Source of the DNA: an uncultured Chloroflexota bacterium
GTDB lineage: Bacteria; Chloroflexota; Limnocylindria; Limnocylindrales; Limnocylindraceae
Length of the DNA stretch: 13,604 nt
Assembly: GCA_903944295.1 (NCBI GenBank)
Contig: CAJARA010000016.1
Span: 1-13,604, forward strand
Direction: 5' to 3'
The translations under genes and the position numbers were made by a program. Under the pieces are notes generated by a model. The model ran no database searches. It saw only the letters and a list, made by a program, of their open reading frames with translations, and was not told the DNA's origin. Of this stretch, positions 1 through 7,248 are shown piece by piece. Every line of letters starts with the position of its first letter. Positions within the stretch are counted from its first letter, which is position 1.

Positions 1-20
1 AGTCGCTTTGCGGTGCTCAT
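1..20 (-). CDS. 5' start of an unidentified gene (cut by window edge)
   Basis: Only the first six codons (MSTAKR, then CT of a probable Leu codon) are inside the window, so the product cannot be named. The start is convincing because an eight-base AGGGAGGA Shine-Dalgarno element ends six bases before the ATG. A TAGAAT -10 box lies about 55 bases upstream, so this gene appears to have its own promoter and a leader of about 50 bases, separate from the respiratory operon that ends at 119. Confidence 0.6.
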
Positions 21-26
21 CGTTCG

Positions 27-34
27 TCCTCCCT
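27..34 (-). promoter_or_regulatory. Strong Shine-Dalgarno element
   Basis: The minus strand reads AGGGAGGA followed by a six-base spacer (CGAACG) and ATG at 20-18. It is the best ribosome binding site in the window and fixes the start of the gene leaving the left edge. Most other genes here have weak sites or none. Confidence 0.7.
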
Positions 35-75
35 CATAGCGGTTGTGATCATGTTGACCACCACCAGTTCGCACG

Positions 76-81
76 ATTCTA
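76..81 (-). promoter_or_regulatory. -10 box (TAGAAT) of the left-edge gene
   Basis: TAGAAT on the minus strand matches the TANNNT -10 pattern. Transcription would begin near position 69, giving a leader of about 50 bases that contains the strong ribosome binding site. I see no good -35 hexamer at 16-18 bases; a palindrome lies there instead, which would fit a regulated promoter. Confidence 0.45.
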
Positions 82-101
82 TATGGCTGCCTCCGCTGCA
101 A

Positions 102-113
102 CGCCACGTGGCG
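102..113. promoter_or_regulatory. Perfect 12-bp palindrome, candidate operator
   Basis: CGCCACGTGGCG is its own reverse complement. It lies between the stop codon of the S51-like gene (119-121) and the TAGAAT box at 76-81. Its centre is about 38 bases before the expected transcription start, so it would cover the -35 region. It has no run of T after it on the minus strand, so it is a poor terminator. That it binds a regulator is inference from position only. Confidence 0.35.
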
Positions 114-118
114 CGGAA

Positions 119-766
119 CTAGAGCTGGATCTCCTCGCCCGATCGGAGCAGCCGCTTCGGGAGGCCGCTCAAGATGTGCACCGCCCCCTGCCCCTCCACG
201 CGCCAGTGGTCACCCCCACTCGCCTTGACCAGCGCCGTGAGGTCTTCAATGCCGAGCAGGATTCCGTCGCCAGAGCTCCCCTTAAAGGCGAGCTGAAAGA
301 TGCGATTGAAGTGCGGCAGGACCTGGATCTCTGGTGTGAGGGCAAGCCCCTCTGTTGCTGCGCCAAAGTGCAACCGAAACGATGGGACGTGGCGCGCCAT
401 CACCATGGCGCCAGCACTACAGCCAGCGAGCGCGCCGCCTGAGCGCCAGTGGGCTTCGATCGCGGCGCCAACCCGCGTGCCGCGCAGCGACTCGGCGAGG
501 TAGCGCGGATCGCCACCAGACATATAGACGAGCGCGGCGTCCTGGATCTGTGCCGCAAGCTGCGCATCATCGGCATGCTCGCGGTTCAGCACTGGGAGGA
601 AGGTGGTCTCCACCCCGATGCGCCTCCCCTGCTCTGCGCCGAGGGTGCGCCAGTACTCCAACCGGTCGGCGCTCTCACGCCCCGCCGCCGTAGGGATCTG
701 AATGTATGCGCGCCGCTTCCCACGCTGAACGGCATCCTCAATCAGCGCCGCCTCAAGCGACTGCAT
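119..766 (-). CDS. Peptidase S51 / cyanophycinase-like (type 1 glutamine amidotransferase fold) protein
   Basis: This 215-residue frame has the S51 nucleophile elbow GCSAGAM (Ser of G-C-S-A-G, about residue 117) and the preceding glycine pair in YMSGGDPRYL, as in dipeptidase E and cyanophycinase. An HFN segment after the elbow is a candidate for the catalytic His. Family members cleave Asp-containing peptides or cyanophycin; the substrate here is unknown. The first ATG is at 766, but the same frame continues upstream and encodes ALVGSGEYLPQ, the expected first beta strand and glycine motif. No ATG, GTG or TTG occurs in that extension; only CTG (802) and ATC (835) could serve. The real start is therefore probably upstream of 766 and non-standard, or there is a frameshift. 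It follows the kelch gene (stop 847-849) and is the last gene of the respiratory operon, with no obvious link to respiration. Confidence 0.7.
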   Translation of the reverse strand: MQSLEAALIEDAVQRGKRRAYIQIPTAAGRESADRLEYWRTLGAEQGRRIGVETTFLPVLNREHADDAQLAAQIQDAALVYMSGGDPRYLAESLRGTRVGAAIEAHWRSGGALAGCSAGAMVMARHVPSFRLHFGAATEGLALTPEIQVLPHFNRIFQLAFKGSSGDGILLGIEDLTALVKASGGDHWRVEGQGAVHILSGLPKRLLRSGEEIQL

Positions 767-846
767 CTGCGGGAGATATTCGCCGGAACCAACAAGTGCC
801 AGCGCACCTGTCGCGCGAGCGGAGTGAGAGGTGATCGTGTGGCCCG

Positions 847-2370
847 CTACTTGCGACCGCGCAGGCGGCTCACCCAGGCGCCGAAGCGCTCGCGTTGCGC
901 GTACGCAACGGCGGCGGCGAGGAGGAGGACGAAGTTGAGTGTCCAGGCGCCAGCGGCGGAGAGGAAGCCGATCTGCTGGCCGACTTCACCAGGGAGTGCG
1001 AGTCCTGGCACGGTGAGACCGAAGAGTCCGGCGCGGAAGACTGGCGCCTTCGGTGATGTGCCAGCGCTGAGCGCGGTCGTTGCCGATGCACCGCTCGCAT
1101 CCTCGCCGCCGAGAAGGAGCGCGTGTGGTCCAACCACCACGCCGCTCGCGTTGACGCGCAGCTGATCGGCGGGGAGGTTCACCTGGTCAACGGTGTGCCA
1201 TGTGGTGATGCCGGTCGCGGCGGCTGGTGCGGTCCAGTAGACGCTGCCGATCGCCACGCCGTCCTGCACGCCGCCCGCAACGTAGAGGGTGCCGTTTGCA
1301 CTCCAGAGCGCCGCACCTTCGCGTGGCGTTGGGAGATCCCCTTCGCCGCTGGTGGCGCTCCACTTGTAGATGCTGCCGATCGCCGCATCACCCTGCTCGT
1401 CAGGTGTTGCGGGGGCTGGCGCGCTGTGGCCTGTTGCTGGGCTCTTCGCCACGGCGATGTCGCCACGGAGCGAGACGCCGGTCACGCCGTCTGCATCTCG
1501 TCCGCCCCAGAGCCAGATCGCATCGCCCACCAGTACCGCAGCGGCGTTGGCGCGCGGCTCAGGGAGCGATGACATCTCCTCCCATGCGCCGAGCGTTCCG
1601 TCGCTCTGCAGCGTGGACTTCCAGACGCTCGTCTGCGGTGTGTAGTTCTGATCTGCGCCGCCGAGCAGGATGAGTCCATCGCTCACCGTCACAACGGATG
1701 CCCCGTTACGTGGTGCAGGGAGCTGGAGTGCGTCAACCAGGGTCCACGTTGTGATGAGACCGGTGACGGTGTCTGGCTTCCCCGCGTAGACCGTGGTGGT
1801 TGCACTCTCTGTTGCCGAGGTACCGCCAATTACATACGCGGTGCCGGCGAGATATGCGGCGGCGCTGAGTGCGCGCGGCTCTGGAAGTGGCGCTGCGGCG
1901 CTCCAGGTGCTCAGTCCATCTGGACCGATCGCTGCGGTGGCAACGTTGGCAATGTTGGCAAACTCATCTTTTGCATCTGCTGCTCGACCACCAACGTAAT
2001 AGAGATGCGTCCCCGCCTGGAGCAGTGCGCCACCCTCACCCGCTCCGGGGAGTGCTGCGGCGGGTCCGCCCTTCCACGGGATCAGCGCGCCTGCGGGTGC
2101 TGGGCATGGGAGCCCCTCATTCTCGGCGGGGCAGATGTTGACCAACGAAACAGCATTCAGTCCAAGATCAACGGTTGGTGAGACGGTGAGGTAGTAGGCG
2201 CGGTCTGGGATGTATCCGAGCAACAGGATGATGACGAGCGTCCAGAGCACGGCGCGGAAGGTGGCCCAGCCCCAGCCAGCGGCATCGAACAGTCCAAAAA
2301 GCACGCGGCGCGGCGCAGCGCTGAGCGGCGCAACCGACGATCCGCTGATGGGCGCTGGAAGGTTGCTCAT
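847..2370 (-). CDS. Membrane-anchored kelch-repeat beta-propeller protein
   Basis: The product has about 507 residues. A hydrophobic segment at about 38-54 and another at about 472-490 bracket a large domain, followed by a basic tail (RLRGRK), so the middle most likely faces outside. The domain carries six kelch-type blade signatures, each a hydrophobic strand ending in a Gly pair: YYVGG (about 128), YVIGG (183), ILLGG (238), WLWGG (290), YVAGG (367) and LLLGG (422). A Cys pair just after the first helix (CPAENEGLPC) could form a disulfide. ATG at 2370 shares its A with the TGA of the cytochrome c gene (TGATG); a GTG one codon earlier is possible. Its place in the operon suggests a structural or assembly partner of the bc-type complex, but the sequence itself shows only a propeller. 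No enzymatic motif is visible. Confidence 0.75.
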   Translation of the reverse strand: MSNLPAPISGSSVAPLSAAPRRVLFGLFDAAGWGWATFRAVLWTLVIILLLGYIPDRAYYLTVSPTVDLGLNAVSLVNICPAENEGLPCPAPAGALIPWKGGPAAALPGAGEGGALLQAGTHLYYVGGRAADAKDEFANIANVATAAIGPDGLSTWSAAAPLPEPRALSAAAYLAGTAYVIGGTSATESATTTVYAGKPDTVTGLITTWTLVDALQLPAPRNGASVVTVSDGLILLGGADQNYTPQTSVWKSTLQSDGTLGAWEEMSSLPEPRANAAAVLVGDAIWLWGGRDADGVTGVSLRGDIAVAKSPATGHSAPAPATPDEQGDAAIGSIYKWSATSGEGDLPTPREGAALWSANGTLYVAGGVQDGVAIGSVYWTAPAAATGITTWHTVDQVNLPADQLRVNASGVVVGPHALLLGGEDASGASATTALSAGTSPKAPVFRAGLFGLTVPGLALPGEVGQQIGFLSAAGAWTLNFVLLLAAAVAYAQRERFGAWVSRLRGRK

Positions 2371-3401
2371 CACTTCACCGTCAGCGTGCCGACCATGTTC
2401 GGATGCACAGTGCAGATGAAGACGTAACTGCCAGCGTTTAGTGCAGGGATGTCATACGTCTGCTTCGCAATACCAGGGAAGATCGCGCCGGCGTAGAGCT
2501 CCTTCCCTACGGAGCCGACAGAGCCTTCATGAATTGCAACGTTGTGCGGGATCCCTGCATCCTGGTTGTCAAAGAGGATCTGGAAACTCTTCCCTCCATC
2601 CACGGTGAGTGTGGTGAGATCAAACTTCACACCCATCGCCACGATCGTGTACGAACCACCCATCCCGCCACTCGGTGCGACGGATGGACTGGCAGAACCC
2701 CCGGATGGCGCCGGAGATGGAGAGACGGCGAAGGCATCCTTCCAGCAGGCTGGTACTGGCGTTGCATCTGCCGCAGGCACATAGGCCGGATCGCGCCAGC
2801 CGGTGACCTTCACGAGTTCGCCAGTTGCTGGATCGCGTACTTCAATCTCGTCGGTGTTGCTGGCGCGCACCCAGGCGATCAACTCTTCAATCTCGCGATA
2901 GTTCAGCGGTCCGCCGTTGCTATCTGCCCAGACTCCCATCAGCGAGTTCGCGTCACCACAAACGTAGCGACCACCAACGGTCAGCACGTTCTTGAGATAC
3001 GCAGGCGTCAGGTGTGAGAGGAGCTTCCCTTGGTCATTCAGAACCGGCCCAATACCGCCCTGTCCCTGTGCCCCATGGCAGCGTGCGCAGTTCGCCTCAT
3101 AGAGGTTGTAGCCGCGCTTCACCGTCTCCAGATACTGCTCTTCACGCGCCGCCTCGAGCCGCGATGATCCTACGGCGCCAGGGAGTCCCTGGTCGTAGAA
3201 GGCGTAGACGATGACGAAGAGGGTGACGATCGCAACGCCGAGGAGTGCCGCCATGCGCGCCGAGCCGCTCTGGCTGACGATCTTCGCCACGCGCTCAGCG
3301 GTGAGGCCGTGCGTCTGAATCGGCGCGGGGCTGGAGAGGCGCGGCGTTGGCGGCACGCGCTTCTCGCTCGGAGCTGGAAGGTTGCGCTGCTCGTCTGTCA
3401 T
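2370..3401 (-). CDS. Membrane-anchored cytochrome c fused to a cupredoxin domain
   Basis: The 343-residue protein has a cytoplasmic Pro-rich N-terminus, one membrane helix (about 49-68), then a cytochrome c domain with the haem motif CARCH (C105, C108, H109) and a probable axial Met at M155 (NSLMG). After a Pro/Ser/Gly linker (about 225-249) comes a C-terminal cupredoxin domain. Its four type I copper ligands are visible: H286 (IPHNV), C330, H333 and M336 in CTVHPNM, a C-x2-H-x2-M spacing like amicyanin. C148 and C219 could form a disulfide. The ATG directly follows the TAA of the Rieske gene. The protein should take electrons from the Rieske centre through haem c, and the copper domain may pass them to an oxidase or soluble acceptor. 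In Bacillus the equivalent cytochrome c is fused to the cytochrome b C-terminal half instead. The order of transfer is inferred. Confidence 0.88.
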   Translation of the reverse strand: MTDEQRNLPAPSEKRVPPTPRLSSPAPIQTHGLTAERVAKIVSQSGSARMAALLGVAIVTLFVIVYAFYDQGLPGAVGSSRLEAAREEQYLETVKRGYNLYEANCARCHGAQGQGGIGPVLNDQGKLLSHLTPAYLKNVLTVGGRYVCGDANSLMGVWADSNGGPLNYREIEELIAWVRASNTDEIEVRDPATGELVKVTGWRDPAYVPAADATPVPACWKDAFAVSPSPAPSGGSASPSVAPSGGMGGSYTIVAMGVKFDLTTLTVDGGKSFQILFDNQDAGIPHNVAIHEGSVGSVGKELYAGAIFPGIAKQTYDIPALNAGSYVFICTVHPNMVGTLTVK

Positions 3402-4070
3402 TTAGATGCACCCCGTTGCGGCGCGCGGCGCCTCAATGCCTGGCTGGCCAAGCGGGATCGGCATATTGCCCAGGTTGATCTTCCCCGTGTCCAGCGTCAG
3501 CACGCCATTCGCATCAACAGTGAGCGAGAAGCGATCCATGCCGCGCGGTGCAGGACCAACGCCGTCCGCCTTGGTGCCGAGTCGGTCGTAGCGACTGCCG
3601 TGGCAGGCGCACTCGAGCCAGTAGGTCTTGATGCACGGATTCGGCTTGCAGCCAAGGTGCGGGCAGCGCTGATAGAGGGCGCGGACATTGAGTGCCGTTC
3701 CGTCGCCAGTGAGATCTTCACCGGAGACGAACTCTGGTCGCGTGGCGTCAACGAGCATGATGAAGGCGCGTGCCTCCTGGAAGTAGACCGGGTAGCCCTC
3801 GGCGAATGGGAGGCCAGCGTTCTGATTCTTCAGTGTGTCGAATGTGCCGACCTGAACCTTGCCGCCGAATCCGCCCTCAAGGTTTGGCCAGAGGAAGCCG
3901 AGCGTCCCCGCCGTCACCTCAAGCAGCCAGAGCCCAAAGCCTGCGCCGATCGTGGTGCGCATCAGTCGGCGTCGCGAGATCCCCTGCACCTCTTCGTGGC
4001 GTAGCGCTTTGATGGTCTGCGCGGTCAGCGCCTTCGACTGATCTGCTGGCTCAACTTGGTAGTGGCTCAT
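3402..4070 (-). CDS. qcrA: Rieske [2Fe-2S] protein of a bc/b6f-type quinol oxidase complex
   Basis: The 222-residue protein has both Rieske boxes: CPHLGC (cluster ligands C136 and H138, disulfide C141) and CACHGS (ligands C154 and H157, disulfide C156). The N-terminus has SRRRLMR before a hydrophobic helix (about 41-61), a Tat-type signal anchor as usual for Rieske proteins inserted after cluster assembly. C146 in the inter-box loop is additional. The cluster accepts the first electron from quinol oxidised by the cytochrome b pair and delivers it to cytochrome c. The start is supported by GGGAG seven to eight bases before the ATG. It lies 13 bases after the subunit IV gene and directly abuts the cytochrome c-cupredoxin gene (TAAATG), so these are co-transcribed. 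Family assignment is secure; the symbol follows the Bacillus naming. Confidence 0.92.
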   Translation of the reverse strand: MSHYQVEPADQSKALTAQTIKALRHEEVQGISRRRLMRTTIGAGFGLWLLEVTAGTLGFLWPNLEGGFGGKVQVGTFDTLKNQNAGLPFAEGYPVYFQEARAFIMLVDATRPEFVSGEDLTGDGTALNVRALYQRCPHLGCKPNPCIKTYWLECACHGSRYDRLGTKADGVGPAPRGMDRFSLTVDANGVLTLDTGKINLGNMPIPLGQPGIEAPRAATGCI

Positions 4071-4083
4071 CAGTTCGCTCCCA

Positions 4084-4671
4084 TCACAGGCTGAAGAAGA
4101 AGCCGTTGACCCACGGCAGGATGAAGGAGTAGCCAGGACCGCGGAAGAAGATGCCGATGAAGGTCACAACAAGTCCGAGCGCCCAGAGGATGGAGAAGAG
4201 CGAAACCTCAAGCTTCCGATCCGATGGTCGCGTGCTGTGAATGTTGCGGCGATCCAGATACGGGATCAGCGCGCTGCCAACAAGGATGCCGATCGGCGAG
4301 AGCGCGCCAGCAACCGTTGGATGGAAGTAGGCGAGCAACTCTTGCAGGCCCAAGAAGTACCAGGGCGCCTTAGCAACGGCGGGTGTGACGTTTGGATTGG
4401 CGAGCTCTTCAAGTGGTGCATTGATGAAGAGGCCGAGCAGGAGGAGCAGGATGCTCATCGCCACGGCGGCAAAGAACTCAATCGTGAGCAGGTGTGGCCA
4501 GGTCATCACCGTGTCATCTGGCTCTTTCTGAACGCGGACAACCGCGTCCTGCTTCACCAGCGCAAGGAGTCGATACGGTCGTGCCGCCATTGGGACGCGC
4601 TGCTTATCAATCTCCGTACGTCGCGACGGATCAACCGGCGCAACGGGTGCTGGGCGCTGCTCGTCGCTCAT
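4084..4671 (-). CDS. Cytochrome b C-terminal half (subunit IV/PetD-like)
   Basis: This 195-residue protein has three predicted membrane helices (about 61-83, 115-139 and 157-176), as in subunit IV of b6f complexes. Between the first two is KAPWYFLGLQELL, which aligns with the quinol oxidation site motif PEWY. Here it reads APWY (residues 102-105), so the usual Glu position is Pro. PPWY-like variants are known from complexes that use low-potential menaquinone, so this suggests menaquinol as donor. The N-terminal 60 residues are soluble and carry many charged residues. It starts 13 bases after the b6-like gene with a weak GAGGCG site and is followed after 13 bases by the Rieske gene. Unlike Bacillus QcrC, it carries no cytochrome c domain; that function lies in the separate downstream fusion gene. 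Confidence 0.9.
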   Translation of the reverse strand: MSDEQRPAPVAPVDPSRRTEIDKQRVPMAARPYRLLALVKQDAVVRVQKEPDDTVMTWPHLLTIEFFAAVAMSILLLLLGLFINAPLEELANPNVTPAVAKAPWYFLGLQELLAYFHPTVAGALSPIGILVGSALIPYLDRRNIHSTRPSDRKLEVSLFSILWALGLVVTFIGIFFRGPGYSFILPWVNGFFFSL

Positions 4672-4684
4672 CGCTGCGCCTCGC

Positions 4685-5413
4685 TCATAGTGGCCCGCTG
4701 ATTCCGCCGTCCTTGCGGATCCGCCAGAAGTGGACCGCCAGGAAGACTGCGGCGAGAAGCGGGAGCACCATCACGTGCAGCACGTAGAAGCGCAGCAGTG
4801 TGTTCTGACCCACCTCAAGTCCGCCGAGGAGGAGGAGCTTGGACGGCGTATTGAAAAGCGGCGCGTAGCCGGCCATGTTCGAACCGATCGTGATCGCCCA
4901 GTAGGCGATCTGGTCCCACGGCAGCAGGTAGCCGGTGAAGCTGAGCATGATCGTCAGGAAGAGGAGGAGGACGCCAACCACCCAGTTGAATTCGCGTGGT
5001 GGCTTATATGCGCCGTGATAGAAGACGCGCATCATGTGGAGGAAGACGAAGAAGACCATCAGGTGCGCACCCCATCGATGGATGTTGCGCGTGATCTGGC
5101 CGAACGGGACGAGCGTCTGAATCTTCAGGATGTCGGAATACGCCTGCGTTGCCGACGGGGCGTAGAAGAACATCAGGTAGACGCCCGTGACGGTGAGGAC
5201 GAGGAAGAGGAAGAAGCTCAAGCCGCCAAGGCAGAAGGTGTAGGCGAACTTCACGGCGTGCTGTCGCACGCGCACCGGATGAAGGTGGAGGAAGACGTTG
5301 TTCATCACCGCATAGGCGCGGCTCCGCTCGTCGTTCGGGTAGGAGTTGCGGAAGATGGAGCGCCACGCGGACGAGCGGCGGATCGCCTGGTCTACGCGTC
5401 CGATAAGGCTCAC
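4685..5413 (-). CDS. qcrB: Cytochrome b N-terminal half (b6-like, QcrB-type)
   Basis: The 242-residue protein matches the four-helix, haem-binding half of a split cytochrome b. The haem ligands are H112 and H126 (H-x13-H in IHRWGAH...LHMM) and H213 and H228 (H-x14-H), the b6f-type spacing. C61 in TFCLGG is at the position of the cysteine that binds the extra haem c_n in b6f and Bacillus-type complexes. FTGYLLPWDQ and the C-terminal RKDGGISGPL are conserved. The GTG start overlaps the stop of the upstream oxidoreductase gene (GTGA) and is preceded by a G-rich site, GGGGGAGGGG. The complex would oxidise menaquinol at the outer face and return one electron to the inner quinone site. Confidence 0.93.
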   Translation of the reverse strand: MSLIGRVDQAIRRSSAWRSIFRNSYPNDERSRAYAVMNNVFLHLHPVRVRQHAVKFAYTFCLGGLSFFLFLVLTVTGVYLMFFYAPSATQAYSDILKIQTLVPFGQITRNIHRWGAHLMVFFVFLHMMRVFYHGAYKPPREFNWVVGVLLLFLTIMLSFTGYLLPWDQIAYWAITIGSNMAGYAPLFNTPSKLLLLGGLEVGQNTLLRFYVLHVMVLPLLAAVFLAVHFWRIRKDGGISGPL

Positions 5414-7242
5414 TGTGCCCCTCCCCCTGTGCCGGCGACTCCGGCCAACTGCCCATCTCGGTAGGACTCCTTATAGAGGCGACCGTCCGAGCTGATCTCC
5501 TGTAGTTCGAACTTCTCCATCGTAATGGCGTCGAACGGACAGCGCTTGACGCAGAGGGCGCAGCGGATACAGCGCTCCTCGTCCAGGATCATCGCCCCCC
5601 CGTTCTCCCAGCCGTACGCCTCGGAGAGCTCAGGGAGCGCCCCCTCAGACTTGAGTTGATTGATGTCCACCATATGGATGACCCCCTCAGGGCAGACGTC
5701 GGCACAGGCGCCGCAGAGGACGCAGCGCATCGGGTCAAACCAGATGTTGTAGTTGCACATCAGGCAGCGGGTGCTCTCCGCAACCGCCTGCTGCGCGCCG
5801 TACCCGAGCTCCACCTGTGTGGTGAAGTTCACCGTGGCATCCCCTGAAGGGAGTCGCTCGGCGAGTGGCAAGACGGGGATGTGTTGACGTGGGATGCGAT
5901 CGTAGAACTCTGGCATGTCGTGGCGCCAGGAACTGGTGATGCGCACATTCGCATCCACCACAACTTGCGTTGCGCCAGCAAGGTAGCGATCAATCGCATA
6001 GGCGCACTTCTTGGCGTGACCCGCCGCCTCAATCATGGTGGCGGGGCCGGTCACAAAGTCACCACAGGCCCAGACGCCGCGAATGTTGGTGGCGTACGTT
6101 GCGGGGTCTACCTTCACGCGACCGCGTGCAACTTCAAAGCTGCTCTGCACAGGAAGGAAGGTGAGGTCGGCCGCCTGCGATACGGCGGGGATCACCGTGT
6201 CCGCCTTCAAGATGTACTCCGACCCTTCAATTGGAACTGGGCTGCGTCGACCAGATGCGTCTGGTTCGCCGAGACGATTCTTGATCATGCGCACGCCAGT
6301 GATCTTCCCGTTCTCGCCGATCAACTCGAGTGGTGAGACAAGGAAGGCCATGTCCACACCTTCGCGCTCCGTCTCGCCGAGCTCCTCTTCGTCAACAACG
6401 AGCTCTGAACGAGTACGGCGATAGGCAATAGTGACGTGATCCGCACCGTGGCGAAGCGAGGTGCGCGCGCAGTCCATGGCGGTGTACCCGCCTCCGATTA
6501 CCACCACGTCGCGACCAACGCTGAGCGGATCGCCAAGGTTGGCGGTCTTCATAAAGTCAACGCCGTAGACGAGCCCCTCAAGGTCGCTCCCTGGCACATC
6601 GAGTGCAACGGGGTCCATGGCGCCAGCGCAGATAGCGATCGCGTTGAAGTCGCTCTGGAGCTGCTCAAAGGTGATGTCGCGACCGATCTGCGTGTTGTAG
6701 ACGAACTTCACGCCGAGCTGCTCAATCAGGCGCACGTCGGTCTCAATCGCTTCGCGTGGGAGGCGGAAGGCGGGGACGCCGATCAACATCGTGCCGCCGC
6801 CGTACGGGAGGCTGTCATAGACGGTGACCTGGTAGCCCTTGACGGCGAGTTCACGCGCAACGGAGAGACCGGCAGGACCGGCGCCAACCACCGCCACGCG
6901 CTCGGCGCGCGGCGTGATCTGCGGTGCAACGTCAGGGATGCCAGAGGCGGCGTGCCACTCCACCAAGAAGCGCTTCATGGCGCGGATCGCGAGTGGGCGA
7001 TCAATGTCGCCGCGGCGACAGGCGCGCTCGCATGGGGCGGAGCAGACGTAGGAGCACATTGCGGCGATCGGATTCGGGTCGCGGGAGAGGAGGTAGCCCT
7101 CTTCGAACTTCCCCTCGGCGGCGAGATTCAGGTAGCCGCGGCAGTTGGTGCCAACGGGGCAGGCCTCTTGGCACTCAATGTTGCATTGAAGCCACGAAGC
7201 ATCGACCGGTTGTACCAGGAAGTCCTGCGTCTGAAGAGTCAC
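5410..7242 (-). CDS. GltD-like FAD/NAD(P) oxidoreductase with N- and C-terminal [4Fe-4S] domains
   Basis: The product has about 610 residues. The N-terminus has the Cys-rich domain of the glutamate synthase small subunit family (C20, C24, C28, C34; then C63, C67, C71, C75). An FAD-binding VGAGPAG (about 119-125) and an NAD(P)-binding VVVIGGGYTAMD (about 246) follow. The C-terminus has an extra CLMC pair (C493, C496) and two classical ferredoxin motifs: CVLCGACADVCP (from C507) and CIRCALCVKRCP (from C558). This chain can move electrons between NAD(P)H and a low-potential iron-sulfur acceptor. No glutamate synthase large subunit is nearby. As first gene of the cytochrome bc operon it may feed electrons toward the quinone pool or complex, which is inference. 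GTG at 7242 is preferred because GAGAAAGG ends six bases before it; a TTG at 7248 directly abuts that site. Confidence 0.88.
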   Translation of the reverse strand: MTLQTQDFLVQPVDASWLQCNIECQEACPVGTNCRGYLNLAAEGKFEEGYLLSRDPNPIAAMCSYVCSAPCERACRRGDIDRPLAIRAMKRFLVEWHAASGIPDVAPQITPRAERVAVVGAGPAGLSVARELAVKGYQVTVYDSLPYGGGTMLIGVPAFRLPREAIETDVRLIEQLGVKFVYNTQIGRDITFEQLQSDFNAIAICAGAMDPVALDVPGSDLEGLVYGVDFMKTANLGDPLSVGRDVVVIGGGYTAMDCARTSLRHGADHVTIAYRRTRSELVVDEEELGETEREGVDMAFLVSPLELIGENGKITGVRMIKNRLGEPDASGRRSPVPIEGSEYILKADTVIPAVSQAADLTFLPVQSSFEVARGRVKVDPATYATNIRGVWACGDFVTGPATMIEAAGHAKKCAYAIDRYLAGATQVVVDANVRITSSWRHDMPEFYDRIPRQHIPVLPLAERLPSGDATVNFTTQVELGYGAQQAVAESTRCLMCNYNIWFDPMRCVLCGACADVCPEGVIHMVDINQLKSEGALPELSEAYGWENGGAMILDEERCIRCALCVKRCPFDAITMEKFELQEISSDGRLYKESYRDGQLAGVAGTGGGAQ

Positions 7243-7248
7243 AGTCAA

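Noticed and set aside
46..51. TGATCA palindrome in the leader of the left-edge gene
   Set aside because: It is only six bases long and the flanking bases do not extend the symmetry.
449..1165. Long plus-strand open frame opposite the S51-like and kelch genes
   Set aside because: It straddles two real minus-strand genes, and its translation is Arg/Ala/Pro-rich with no motif, as expected for the antisense of GC-rich coding DNA.
3309..4004. Plus-strand open frame of 231 codons opposite the Rieske and cytochrome c genes
   Set aside because: The minus strand encodes intact Rieske and cytochrome motifs; the plus-strand frame has none and no ribosome binding site.
4730..5464. Plus-strand open frame of 244 codons opposite cytochrome b
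   Set aside because: Its highly charged Glu/Asp-rich translation is the mirror of hydrophobic membrane helices on the other strand.
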